A stretch of 15,890 nt of DNA from DAIDKA01 sp049792815 (GCA_049792815.1 JBARBG010000162.1:1-15890), one strand, 5' to 3'; shown: positions 1 through 7,193, numbered from the stretch's first letter. Numbers and translations are program-made. The notes: generated by a model not told the origin, from the letters alone.

Positions 1-613
1 TGATCAGCAGATCGCTGCGTTCGTGTTCGACCGGTATCAGCCGCGCCAGGTGGCGGACGATGCTGCGGCCGTCGAGCAGGGCGAAGAACAGCAGGATCAG
101 GGTCAGCACGAACTGCACGACGGTTCCCGCCACTTCCACCGCAAAGTCGCCACTCCAGGCGGCGGCCGTCTGCAGGGCGGCATGCGCGGTCTGGGTGGCC
201 CAGTCCTGCACCTGCACGGCGCTGATGGGCAGGCTCGCCTGCAGCAGCCGCACCACTGGGCCGATCATCGGGTAGCTGGCCAGGTCGCCGCTGAGGCCGG
301 GAATCGACACCGTGCCCTGCTTGAAGCCGGTGATGAGATTGCCGACCTGACGGGCAAACACCAGCGCCAGCATGCTCAGGGGCGCGATGATCACGAACGG
401 CGTCAGCGCGGTGATCAGCCCCGCGGACAGTTCACGGCGGTGCTTCAGGGCCCGTGACAGGCGCACCTGCACCGGATAGAGCAGAAACGCCAGCACCGTG
501 GCGGACATCAGGGCGCCCGCCAGCGGTTCGAGCATGCGCAGCAGCAGATAGCCCAGCAGGCCTAAGGCCACCAGGGCAAAGGCGCCACGGTAGAAGGGCG
601 AGTAGCGTTCCAC
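1..613 (-). CDS. AI-2E family (PerM/YdiK-type) membrane transporter, N-terminal part, cut by the left window edge
   Basis: Reading the minus strand gives an uninterrupted frame of 204 codons from a GTG at 613 to the window edge, with no stop. The translation is strongly hydrophobic, with likely membrane segments near residues 9-26, 29-48, 64-87 and 158-180. The stretch FFALLDGR near residue 176, followed by a basic, Leu-rich region, is typical of the AI-2E/PerM transporter family, whose members are usually about 350 aa. So roughly the last 40% lies outside. These proteins are inner-membrane permeases or exporters of varied and often unknown substrate, so no substrate is assigned. The GTG start is chosen because no ATG occurs in frame upstream; only a weak AGG precedes it by 9 nt, so the start is uncertain. 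The gene diverges from the GST gene with 60 nt between start codons. Confidence 0.8.
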   Translation of the reverse strand, partial: MERYSPFYRGAFALVALGLLGYLLLRMLEPLAGALMSATVLAFLLYPVQVRLSRALKHRRELSAGLITALTPFVIIAPLSMLALVFARQVGNLITGFKQGTVSIPGLSGDLASYPMIGPVVRLLQASLPISAVQVQDWATQTAHAALQTAAAWSGDFAVEVAGTVVQFVLTLILLFFALLDGRSIVRHLARLIPVEHERSDLLI

Positions 614-661
614 GGCGGTGAGCCTAACCGGATTGCGGCTGCGCCGCGAGCGTCCGGGCGC

Positions 662-667
662 TAGGAT
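662..667 (+). promoter_or_regulatory. AGGA Shine-Dalgarno or TAGGAT -10-like hexamer before the GST gene
   Basis: The hexamer TAGGAT ends exactly 6 nt before the ATG at 674. Its inner AGGA (663-666) lies 7 nt before the start, which is a normal ribosome-binding spacing. The same bases could therefore be an SD or a -10 box for a leaderless mRNA. I see no good -35 at 16-18 nt upstream, so the SD reading is favoured. Confidence 0.45.
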
Positions 668-673
668 ACCGGC

Positions 674-1288
674 ATGCTCACGCTGTACGACTATCTGAGT
701 TCCGGAAACGGCTTCAAGGTGCGCCTGCTGCTGTCACAACTGAGGCGGCAGTACCGCTGGGTCGAGCGCGACATCATGGCAGGCGCGACGCGCACCCCCG
801 ACTTCCTGGCCAAGAATCCCAACGGCCGCATTCCGCTGCTCGAAACCGATGGCATGTACCTGGCCGAGTCCAATGCCATCCTGTTCTACCTCGCGGACGG
901 CACGGTGTTCCTGCCCCAGGAGCGAATGGAGCGCGCCCAGGTGCTGCAGTGGATGTTTTTCGAGCAGTACAGTCACGAGCCCTACGTCGCCGTCCCGCGC
1001 TTCATCCTCAAGCATCTGCCCCAGAATTCGCCCCGGCGCGCGGAACTGCCGCAGCGACTGGCGCGGGGCCGGGCGGCGCTGGGCGTCATGGACCAGCACC
1101 TCAATGGCCGGCAGTTCATGGTGGCCGAGCGCTACAGCATTGCCGACATCGCCCTGTACGCTTACACGCACGTGGCGGAGGAAGGGTCGCTGGATCTGAC
1201 GCCCTACCGGCATCTGAGCGCCTGGCTCAAACGCGTTGCCGCTCAGCCCAACTACACGCCGATTACTCTGCGGCCGCCGGCATCCTGA
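674..1288 (+). CDS. Glutathione S-transferase family protein
   Basis: This 204-aa soluble protein has the two-domain layout and length of cytosolic GSTs. The N-terminal thioredoxin-like domain (about residues 1-77) contains NPNGRIPLL, with the conserved cis-proline of the glutathione site, followed by the ESNAIL motif that binds the gamma-glutamyl group. The all-helical C-terminal domain (about 85-200) carries the conserved SIADIALYAYTH segment. The start LYDYLSSGNGFKVRLLL places Ser/Asn residues where the catalytic residue usually sits; I cannot say which is used. The family conjugates or reduces electrophiles with glutathione in the cytoplasm, and the substrate is unknown. An AGGA precedes the ATG by 7 nt. 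It diverges from the AI-2E transporter gene, and its last 26 bases overlap the convergent end of the di-haem protein gene. Confidence 0.9.
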   Translation: MLTLYDYLSSGNGFKVRLLLSQLRRQYRWVERDIMAGATRTPDFLAKNPNGRIPLLETDGMYLAESNAILFYLADGTVFLPQERMERAQVLQWMFFEQYSHEPYVAVPRFILKHLPQNSPRRAELPQRLARGRAALGVMDQHLNGRQFMVAERYSIADIALYAYTHVAEEGSLDLTPYRHLSAWLKRVAAQPNYTPITLRPPAS

Positions 1289-2222
1289 GATCCCGGTCGG
1301 TCAGGCTGTCCAGAAAGGCCTTCAGCTCGTCCCGTTCGCCGCTGGCGAGCGTGAAGCACTTCAGGCGCGGCTCGCGATGCTGGCAACCAACGCGCTGGTA
1401 GTGATCGAACACGGCATCCAGGGTCGCAAAACGGCCATCGTGCATGTAGGGCGCGGTGAGGGCGATATTGCGCAGCGTCGGGACGCGCACCGGTCCCACG
1501 CCAAGATCCTCATCCGCGAAGCTCGCCCGGCCCGTGGCACCGGAACGATCGCGCCAGTTGCCGGAGAAGTTGAATCCCGAGTGACAACCGGCGCAGCCCA
1601 GCCGGTGCGAGAAGAACAGTCCCATGCCGCGCTTGGCGCTGGCAGAGAGCGCCGCGTGCTCGCCTGCGAACACATAGGCGTCGAAGGCCGAGTGTCCAAA
1701 GATGAGCGTGCGTTCGAATGCCGCAATCGCCTTGATGATGCGCGCAACGCTGGGCCCGCCGCCGAAGGCCGCAACGAACAGCGGCGGATAGTTCACATCC
1801 GCCCGCAGGGCGCCCACCACTTGGCGTTCGCGCCCGGCCAGTCCGATTTCCACGGGATGACGATTCAGCAGCGGCTGGCGCATCTGCGCTTCCAGCGTGC
1901 CAACGGCCGGCTGCTGCCAGCCGTACGAGAGGTTGTAGGCGACATTGACCAGCGCCATGGCGCTGCGCGCCAGAGTTGCGCCGGTGGCGCCTACCGCCAG
2001 CGCCCGACCGTCGCTGTAGCTGCGCGCCGGATCGTGGCAGCTGGCGCAGCTGTAGCGGCCGGTCGAGGACAGCCGTGTCTCAAAGAAAAGCCGTCGGCCC
2101 AGTTCAACCTTGGTCGCCGACATTGGATTGTCGGCCGGCACGAAGGGGGTGGGAAAGCCCCGCGGCAGCCGCCATTCAAAGGCCGGGGCGACCGGAGGCA
2201 TTGCCGGCGGTGGCGCGGCCAT
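1263..2222 (-). CDS. MbnH/MauG-like di-haem cytochrome c peroxidase family protein, without its own signal peptide
   Basis: The 319-aa protein carries two haem c attachment motifs, CASCH (C59-C62-H63) and CAGCH (C210-C213-H214). It also has family stretches such as VPADNPMS near 29, PVEIGL near 123, FERTL near 169, PTLRNIALTAPYMHDGR at 248-264 and FLDSLTD at 303. These resemble the MbnH branch of the bacterial di-haem peroxidase/MauG superfamily. MbnH of the methanobactin system oxidises a tryptophan of its partner MbnP to kynurenine; here no MbnP is visible. Haem c attachment happens in the periplasm, yet the ATG at 2222 opens directly on a proline-rich linker with no signal peptide. An AAGGGG lies 5 nt before this ATG. 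The upstream TPR gene ends 15 nt earlier in the same reading frame. It is last in the long minus-strand run. Two extra cysteines lie at 280 and 289. Confidence 0.85.
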   Translation of the reverse strand: MAAPPPAMPPVAPAFEWRLPRGFPTPFVPADNPMSATKVELGRRLFFETRLSSTGRYSCASCHDPARSYSDGRALAVGATGATLARSAMALVNVAYNLSYGWQQPAVGTLEAQMRQPLLNRHPVEIGLAGRERQVVGALRADVNYPPLFVAAFGGGPSVARIIKAIAAFERTLIFGHSAFDAYVFAGEHAALSASAKRGMGLFFSHRLGCAGCHSGFNFSGNWRDRSGATGRASFADEDLGVGPVRVPTLRNIALTAPYMHDGRFATLDAVFDHYQRVGCQHREPRLKCFTLASGERDELKAFLDSLTDRDLRMPAAAE

Positions 2223-2237
2223 GGCGTCCCCTTGTCC

Positions 2238-2873
2238 TCAGCGCCAGCTGGCGGCGGCACCTTCGCGGGTCAGCCCAGCGGTCTGAGTGGCAATCTGGCT
2301 GCGCTCCTGCACCCACTGCTGCAGGTCCGTGAGCTCACTGGCGCCCACCTGGTGCGAACCCTGCTGGGTCTTGAGCCAGGTCTTCATGGCCTCAAGCAGC
2401 GTGGCGGCGATCTTGCGGTTGGTGGAAAACAAATCCAGGTAGGCCTGCTTGGCATCCTGGACGCGGTTCAGGCGCAGGTAAGCCTCACCGCGGTATTCCA
2501 GCGCTTCGGGATAGCCGGGCTTGAGCTCCAGCGCCTTGGCGTACGAGGCCAACGCGTCGTCGTAGGACCCGAGTCTGCGCTGGGTGTACCCCAGGGCATT
2601 CCAGGCTTCCGCCAACTGTGGTGAGCGTCCGACGAGCGACTGAAGTTTGGCGCGCGCACTGGCGTAGGCCTCCTTGGCGCCCGCCCGCCCATCCAGCGCG
2701 TCGCCTTTTTGCATCAGTGCCAGCGCGTCCTTGTAGACCGCGCTGTCCTGCGCCGACGGCGCGGCCTTGGGCGCGGAACTGTCGTCATCCAGAGAGGCGC
2801 CCGGAATGGCCCAGGCCAGCGGCGCTGCGAGCAGCAGCGCGGAACTGAGAATAAAAAGGGCTCGAATGCGCAT
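2238..2873 (-). CDS. Secreted tetratricopeptide-repeat protein
   Basis: This 211-aa protein starts with a clear Sec signal peptide (MRIR followed by a hydrophobic run to about residue 22), so it should act in the periplasm. An acidic and Ala/Pro-rich linker follows. TPR units lie at about 86-119 (containing AWNALGYTQRRLGSYDDALA and ending ALELKPG) and 120-153, with a degenerate helical region before them. TPRs bind other proteins, so a scaffold or chaperone role is inferred; no enzyme motif is seen. The ATG at 2873 is supported by GGAGA (2881-2885) 7 nt upstream. It follows the glyoxalase-like gene by 21 nt and precedes the di-haem gene. Its TGA stop is in frame with that next gene, which has no signal peptide, raising the possibility of one split or read-through polypeptide. 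Confidence 0.8.
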   Translation of the reverse strand: MRIRALFILSSALLLAAPLAWAIPGASLDDDSSAPKAAPSAQDSAVYKDALALMQKGDALDGRAGAKEAYASARAKLQSLVGRSPQLAEAWNALGYTQRRLGSYDDALASYAKALELKPGYPEALEYRGEAYLRLNRVQDAKQAYLDLFSTNRKIAATLLEAMKTWLKTQQGSHQVGASELTDLQQWVQERSQIATQTAGLTREGAAASWR

Positions 2874-2894
2874 GATTGGGTCTCCGATGGCAAG

Positions 2895-3686
2895 TTACCA
2901 GGCGTTGCGAAGCTCACGCAGTTTCAGGAACACCGCCTTGGGGTCCGGGTGCTCACCAAGCTCCGGGAAGCGTTCTCTCAGACCTTGGATGATGCGTGGA
3001 TTGTGCAGCCTGAAGAAAGTGTTGACGCGCTTCTCCTGCCCCAGCGTCGTCACCGGTACCGCATCGGGTGCCGTGGCCTTCGCCGTCAGCAGCAGCTGCG
3101 CCGCCTCCTGATTGTCAGGCTCCCGGTCCAGCGTGAACTCGAGGTTGCGCGCCAGGTATTCATGGCCGGGATACAGGCGGGTCGAATCCGGCAGTCGCGC
3201 CAGTTGCGTGACGAAGGTGTCGTAGAGCAATTCGGGCCGCCCGGTGCTGTGGCAGTTGCCGGCGCCCGCGTTGAACAGGGTGTCGCCGGAGAACAGCGCG
3301 GGCTCCTCGGCATGGGCGAAAAGACAGATATGCGCCAGGGTGTGGCCCGGGGTGTCCAGGCACTCCAGTTCGACGCTGCGCCCGACGCGTATCACGTCAC
3401 CGCGCTTCAGGCCCTGGTCCACCGCACCGATACGCCCGGCGGCCTGCTCGTGGGCCAGCACCCGGGCATGGGTGGCCGCGACCAGCCCGGCGTTGCCGCC
3501 GGTGTGATCGGGGTGCTCGTGAGTGTTCAGGATCTGCGTGATGGTCCAGCCCTGCTCACGCGCCGCCGCCAGGCACAGGCCCCATTCCAGGGGATCGATC
3601 GCGAGCGCCTCGCCGGTTTGCGGGCACGCGACCAGAAAGTGGAAATTCCGGAAATCATTGGCCGACCAGATACGTTTGATGATCAC
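2895..3686 (-). CDS. Glyoxalase II-like metallo-beta-lactamase fold hydrolase
   Basis: The 263-aa protein shows the full set of dinuclear metal ligands of hydroxyacylglutathione hydrolases: THEHPDH (H56, H58, D60, H61), GHTLAH (H115), SGDTLF (D135) and PGHEY (H175). After the catalytic domain comes the glyoxalase II helical C-terminus with GQEKRVNTFFRLHNP near 216-230. The classical reaction is hydrolysis of S-D-lactoylglutathione in the cytoplasm. The loop after the Asp ligand reads NAGAGNCHSTGRPE rather than the commoner GCGR-type sequence, so another thioester substrate is possible. I chose the GTG at 3686 because AGGTGG (3691-3696) lies 4 nt upstream and the frame begins 8 nt after the ctaB stop. 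A longer frame to 3755 would run into ctaB and has no family-like sequence. It is the first gene beyond the oxidase assembly genes in this transcription direction. Confidence 0.8.
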   Translation of the reverse strand: MIIKRIWSANDFRNFHFLVACPQTGEALAIDPLEWGLCLAAAREQGWTITQILNTHEHPDHTGGNAGLVAATHARVLAHEQAAGRIGAVDQGLKRGDVIRVGRSVELECLDTPGHTLAHICLFAHAEEPALFSGDTLFNAGAGNCHSTGRPELLYDTFVTQLARLPDSTRLYPGHEYLARNLEFTLDREPDNQEAAQLLLTAKATAPDAVPVTTLGQEKRVNTFFRLHNPRIIQGLRERFPELGEHPDPKAVFLKLRELRNAW

Positions 3687-3694
3687 GCGACCAC

Positions 3695-4603
3695 CTAAAG
3701 CAAGTGCTGGGTCGTGGGCAGGTAGTGGTCCACGAGCAGCGCGACGAACATCCACATCAGGTAGTTGACCGAGAAGCGGAACACCCGCATCGGCAGCTCC
3801 TGGCGTGCGGAGATCTTCAGCATCAGGGCGTGGTACAGAAACAGTGCATCCAGTACCAGCGCGGATGCCAGGTAGATCAGGCCGCTCATCCGGGTCATGT
3901 ACGGCAGCAGCGTCACCAGCACCAGCAGCACCGTGTACAGCAGCACCTGCAGGCGCGTGTGGTCCACGCCATGCGTGACCGGCAGCATCGGAATTCCGGC
4001 GCGCGCATATTCATCGCGGCGCGCGATGGCCAGCGCCCAGAAATGCGGCGGTGTCCAGGCGAAAATGATCAGGAACAGCAGCAGCGCGTCGGCATCGACA
4101 TGACCGGTCACGGCGGTCCAGCCCAGCACCGGCGGAGCGGCACCCGCGGCACCACCGATCACGATGTTCTGCGACGTCGCACGCTTCAGCCACGCCGTGT
4201 AGATGATGGCATAGCCGATCAGCGAGGCGAATGTCAGCACCGCGGTCAGCGGGTTGACGAGCAGGCCCAGTATGGCCATCGATGCAAAACCGAGCACCGC
4301 GGCGAAGATCAATGCCTGGCGCTCGTTCAGACCGCCGGTGGGCAGCGGCCGGCCGCGCGTGCGCGACATCTGCGCATCGATGCGCCGGTCGAGCACATGA
4401 TTGATGGTGGCGGCACTGGCCGAGGCCAGCGCAATACCGAGATTTCCCCACAGCAATGCGTACCACGGCGGCAACCCGGGCGTCGACAGCAAGGTGCCGA
4501 CGATGGCCGTGAACACGATCAGCGCGACGACCCGTGGCTTGGTCAGTGCCAGGTACAGCCGCCAGTGCGCCTGGGGCAGTACGTATCCGGATTCGATGGC
4601 CAC
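3695..4603 (-). CDS. ctaB: Protoheme IX farnesyltransferase (haem O synthase)
   Basis: This 302-aa polytopic membrane protein of the UbiA prenyltransferase family converts haem B to haem O by adding a farnesyl group, the first step towards haem A for the oxidase. The first Asp-rich prenyl-diphosphate/Mg motif is seen as NHVLDRRIDAQMSRTRGRP (N68, D72, D76). The conserved TKPRVV near residue 21, the TPPHFWALAI stretch and DEYARAGIPMLPVTHG in the second active-site loop are all present. About eight to nine hydrophobic segments are evident and the length is normal. The start is a GTG 14 nt after the ctaA stop, without a strong Shine-Dalgarno, so coupled translation is likely. CyoE is the equivalent name. 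It lies directly downstream of haem A synthase. Confidence 0.95.
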   Translation of the reverse strand: MAIESGYVLPQAHWRLYLALTKPRVVALIVFTAIVGTLLSTPGLPPWYALLWGNLGIALASASAATINHVLDRRIDAQMSRTRGRPLPTGGLNERQALIFAAVLGFASMAILGLLVNPLTAVLTFASLIGYAIIYTAWLKRATSQNIVIGGAAGAAPPVLGWTAVTGHVDADALLLFLIIFAWTPPHFWALAIARRDEYARAGIPMLPVTHGVDHTRLQVLLYTVLLVLVTLLPYMTRMSGLIYLASALVLDALFLYHALMLKISARQELPMRVFRFSVNYLMWMFVALLVDHYLPTTQHLL

Positions 4604-4617
4604 GGCTTAAGGTTCCA

Positions 4618-5649
4618 TCAACTGCGCGGGGCGGCGTCAAGCAGCCGATGATTCAGTGCCAGCGTCGCCAGCAGCAGCAGCGCGGCGCCGCCGTTGTGGG
4701 CCGTGGCCAGCGACAGCGGAAAACCCTTCAGGACCATGCCGATGCCGAGCGTCAGCTGCAGCACCAGTGCCGCAAGCACGGCGATGGCCGCCAGGCGCGC
4801 GCGCACCAGGGCATTCTCGCGCAGCGTCCACAGCGCCGCGACGCCCAAGGCGATGGTGGCGACGATCGCGCCCAACCGGTGCGTGAAATGAATCGCAATG
4901 CGCGCGGCATTGCCGAGCACCCCGCCCTCGTAGTTCATGGTGGGCGAATGCCACAGCACGAAGGCCGAGCCGAAGTCCATGTGCGGCCACCACGAGGCCT
5001 GGCAGGTCGGGAAATCAGGGCAGGCAATGGCCGCATAGTTGGTGCTGGTCCAGCCCCCCAGTGCGATCTGCAGCGCAAGGGCGATAAGCCCGATGATTGC
5101 GAGGCGGCTGCTGATGATATGCGGGGGTACCCAGCGCACCCCAGGACTGCGTCCCAGCTCCGGCAGCGCCGTGCGCGGCACGCGCGCATCGAGGTTGAGC
5201 CACAGCCACCATAGAAGGCCGAGGGTGGTCATGCCGAACAGCAGGTGCAGGGTTACGATCTGCGGTGCCACCTGCCACGTCACGGTCAGCATCCCGAGCA
5301 GCGCCTGGACGAATATAGTCGCAACGACCGTCAGTACCAACGGCAGGCTGGCGGCCCGCGCCGAACGGGTGTGTCGTTTGCTGAACGCGAGTCCGGCCAG
5401 GATCACAGTGAGCACGACCAGCGAGAGGGCGAAATAGCGATGGATCATCTCGCGCCAGGCCTTGCCCACATCCACCGCATCGTGGCCGGGTGAGAGGTGG
5501 CCGTAACAGCCCGGCCAGTCCGGGCAGCCCAGGCCCGCGGTAGTCAGGCGCACGTAGGCGCCGAGAACCACCACGCCAAAGGCCAGCAGCACCGCGACGA
5601 AGGCGATGCGGCGCATCAGCGTGAGGTTTGTTGGGGGTTCGCGAAGCAT
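4618..5649 (-). CDS. ctaA: Haem A synthase (COX15/CtaA family)
   Basis: This inner-membrane enzyme oxidises the C8 methyl group of haem O to a formyl group, giving haem A for subunit I. The 343-aa protein has about eight membrane segments in two homologous halves. The four haem-ligand histidines are visible in EMIHRYFA (H70), TLHLLFG (H135), the IHFTHRLG stretch (H254/H257) and TAHNGG (H318). Cysteine pairs lie in the two periplasmic loops, CPDWPGC (C42, C48) and CPDFPTC (C210, C216). I chose the ATG at 5649, 4 nt after the stop of the SCO-like gene. A TTG at 5661 would add four residues and overlap that gene by 8 nt. Neither start has a convincing Shine-Dalgarno. Confidence 0.93.
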   Translation of the reverse strand: MLREPPTNLTLMRRIAFVAVLLAFGVVVLGAYVRLTTAGLGCPDWPGCYGHLSPGHDAVDVGKAWREMIHRYFALSLVVLTVILAGLAFSKRHTRSARAASLPLVLTVVATIFVQALLGMLTVTWQVAPQIVTLHLLFGMTTLGLLWWLWLNLDARVPRTALPELGRSPGVRWVPPHIISSRLAIIGLIALALQIALGGWTSTNYAAIACPDFPTCQASWWPHMDFGSAFVLWHSPTMNYEGGVLGNAARIAIHFTHRLGAIVATIALGVAALWTLRENALVRARLAAIAVLAALVLQLTLGIGMVLKGFPLSLATAHNGGAALLLLATLALNHRLLDAAPRS

Positions 5650-5653
5650 GAAA

Positions 5654-6253
5654 TCAGCCAATCTGAGACAGCTGCAGCAGCCGCTTCAGGTCCTCCAGCA
5701 GACCCTTCGGCGGCTGTCGTGCATCGTAGCGCATCATGAGGTTTCCCAAAGGATCCACGACGTATAGCCCATGCGCGCGTCCCCCCGGCTCGAACAGCGC
5801 CAGCAGCGGCTGTGCAGCCGGCGAAGAAGCGTCGAAAACCCGCAGGCCCGGGTGTTCGGCCGCCAGATACGCCCGGTCGCAGCAGGCCCGCGTCGCCAGG
5901 AACACCCGTTGCACGCGCGTCATTTCATTGTTCAAAGACAGACGCGTCTGACGCATGAAGAACAGCGTGGCTTTGCAGTTCGCATCGCAGGCGCCATCGC
6001 CCACGTACACCAGGCTCCACTTTCCGGAAAAAATGTGGCGTTCCGGCACCGCGCTGGCATCCGCCAGAGCAAGGTCGGGCAGCGGCCGCGCCGGCACGAT
6101 CAGTTCGCCGTGATTGACCGTGCCTCGCGGGCGCCAGTGCAGGCCGTAATACAGCCAGAAGGAAAGCAGCAGCGGCACCAGGAACAGCCCGGCCAGGGCG
6201 AATACGGTGCGGAAATTGCGGCGATGCAGTTCGGGATCGATGACGCTGCTCAT
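5654..6253 (-). CDS. SCO-like membrane-anchored thioredoxin-fold protein of the oxidase cluster
   Basis: This 199-aa protein has a single membrane anchor at about 17-37 and then a periplasmic domain. CDANC (C89, C93) gives a CxxxC pair, and the later HGLYVVDPLGN segment (H161) sits where SCO1/SenC proteins have their copper-binding histidine. It corresponds by position to the gene found between SURF1 and COX15 in Pseudomonas oxidase clusters, usually annotated as hypothetical. A role in copper delivery to, or redox priming of, the CuA site is inferred. The residue following the second Cys is Lys, unlike the CP of classical SCO proteins, and a CC pair at 124-125 is extra. The start is the ATG at 6253, overlapping the SURF1 stop as ATGA. 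The frame is open upstream to 6496, but that is only SURF1 in another frame. Confidence 0.75.
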   Translation of the reverse strand: MSSVIDPELHRRNFRTVFALAGLFLVPLLLSFWLYYGLHWRPRGTVNHGELIVPARPLPDLALADASAVPERHIFSGKWSLVYVGDGACDANCKATLFFMRQTRLSLNNEMTRVQRVFLATRACCDRAYLAAEHPGLRVFDASSPAAQPLLALFEPGGRAHGLYVVDPLGNLMMRYDARQPPKGLLEDLKRLLQLSQIG

Positions 6254-6996
6254 GAAGCTTGAGGCTGCTGCCGCGGGGCGCTCATGATCCCCCAGATGAT
6301 CACGAGCGTCACGGCGAATCCCCACCACTGTATGGCATAGGCCCAATGACGCAGGGGTGAAAGCCCGGGCGGCTGCCAGTCTCTGACATAACCGTCGGCC
6401 GTCGCCGGGTCGAGCAGCAGCATCCACGGTTCCACCGGATGGTTCAGCGTCGCCGCCAGTTCGGCAAGAGTCGGGAAACTGGTGACTTTGGGCCACCTTG
6501 CATCGCTGGCGGGCGCCGCGTGGCCCAGGGCCAGGCCGCCGGCTGGAAGATTGTCCAGGCGCCCGGTGAGGGCGATCGGCCCCTTGTCTTGCAACGTGAT
6601 GTCGGGCAGGTGCGCCCGCGAGCCGGTAAAGGGCACCCAGCCGCGGTCCACCAGCAACACCCGGTCGCCGGCCAGGCGCAGCGGTGTCAGGACTTCATAG
6701 CCCGGCAGGCCCGCATGCGAGCGGTTGTCGAGCAGGAACTGGTGAGCAGGGTCCCAGTGACCCGGCACCGTGATGCGTTTGAATCGGGGCAGGGATTTGA
6801 GGGCCTGCGCCCCGGGTGTGATCGGCGCATCGGCGCCGCGCGCGAATGCGTCCCACTCGGCTTGGGCGTGCACGCCGCGGTTCCATTGCCATTCGCCCAG
6901 CCGCACAAACAGCACGCACAGCACGATGGTGAGCAGCGTCATCCACCACGAGGGCGAGAAGCGGCGTCTATAATGCGACGATGGCGCAGACGGCAT
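6250..6996 (-). CDS. SURF1-family cytochrome oxidase biogenesis protein
   Basis: The 248-aa protein has the SURF1 layout: an N-terminal membrane segment (about 17-32), a large periplasmic domain and a C-terminal membrane segment (about 223-238). Family motifs seen are RLGEWQWNR at 32-40, FLLDNRSHAGLPGYEVLTPL and VLLVDRGWVP in the middle, and HWAYAIQWWGFA near the end. SURF1 helps insert haem a into the active site of subunit I. The ATG at 6996 is supported by AGGA (7003-7006) 6 nt upstream. This signal lies inside the divergent DUF2909 gene, so the two genes overlap head to head by 16 nt. Its stop overlaps the SCO-like start. Confidence 0.93.
   Translation of the reverse strand: MPSAPSSHYRRRFSPSWWMTLLTIVLCVLFVRLGEWQWNRGVHAQAEWDAFARGADAPITPGAQALKSLPRFKRITVPGHWDPAHQFLLDNRSHAGLPGYEVLTPLRLAGDRVLLVDRGWVPFTGSRAHLPDITLQDKGPIALTGRLDNLPAGGLALGHAAPASDARWPKVTSFPTLAELAATLNHPVEPWMLLLDPATADGYVRDWQPPGLSPLRHWAYAIQWWGFAVTLVIIWGIMSAPRQQPQAS
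6969..6974 (+). promoter_or_regulatory. Consensus -10 box (TATAAT) for the divergent DUF2909 gene
   Basis: A perfect TATAAT lies on the plus strand 6 nt before the ATG at 6981, inside codons of SURF1. Transcription from it would begin at or next to the start codon, giving a leaderless or nearly leaderless mRNA, in line with the absence of a Shine-Dalgarno. No good -35 is seen at 16-18 nt (the bases there read CCACGA), so strength is uncertain. Confidence 0.55.
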
Positions 6997-7193
6997 TCAA
7001 GGTCCTGGTCGTACTGATCTTCGTGGGGATCGTGGCGAGTCTGGGTTCGGCGCTGTTCCACCTGTCCCGCAGCGGCGGTGATTCGCGCAAGATGTTCCGC
7101 TCACTGGCGCTGCGCGTAGGGTTGTCCGTGGGCCTGTTCATCCTGCTGATGGCGGCCTGGGCACTGGGGCTGATCTCGCCCCACGGCCTATGA
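6981..7193 (+). CDS. Twin transmembrane protein, DUF2909 family
   Basis: This 70-aa protein has two hydrophobic helices (about 7-27 and 46-65) joined by a short loop reading HLSRSGGDSRKMFRSLALRVG, and it ends with PHGL. This matches the DUF2909 proteins encoded at the same place, antisense between coxIII and SURF1, in other gammaproteobacterial oxidase clusters. Function is unknown; a small accessory or assembly role for the oxidase is inferred from context only. The start is favoured by the match to the family N-terminus and by a TATAAT 6 nt before it. Its 3' end is 14 nt from the coxC stop, so the genes are convergent with no room for a real terminator. Confidence 0.85.
   Translation: MAQTAFKVLVVLIFVGIVASLGSALFHLSRSGGDSRKMFRSLALRVGLSVGLFILLMAAWALGLISPHGL

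Noticed and set aside
2238..2240. TGA between the TPR and di-haem genes as a selenocysteine codon
   Set aside because: No SECIS-like hairpin is evident just downstream, and neither family uses selenocysteine at such a linker position.
1236..2624. 462-codon plus-strand open frame
   Set aside because: It lies antisense across the di-haem and TPR genes, its translation is Arg/Gly/His-rich without any domain, and long antisense frames are expected in GC-rich DNA.
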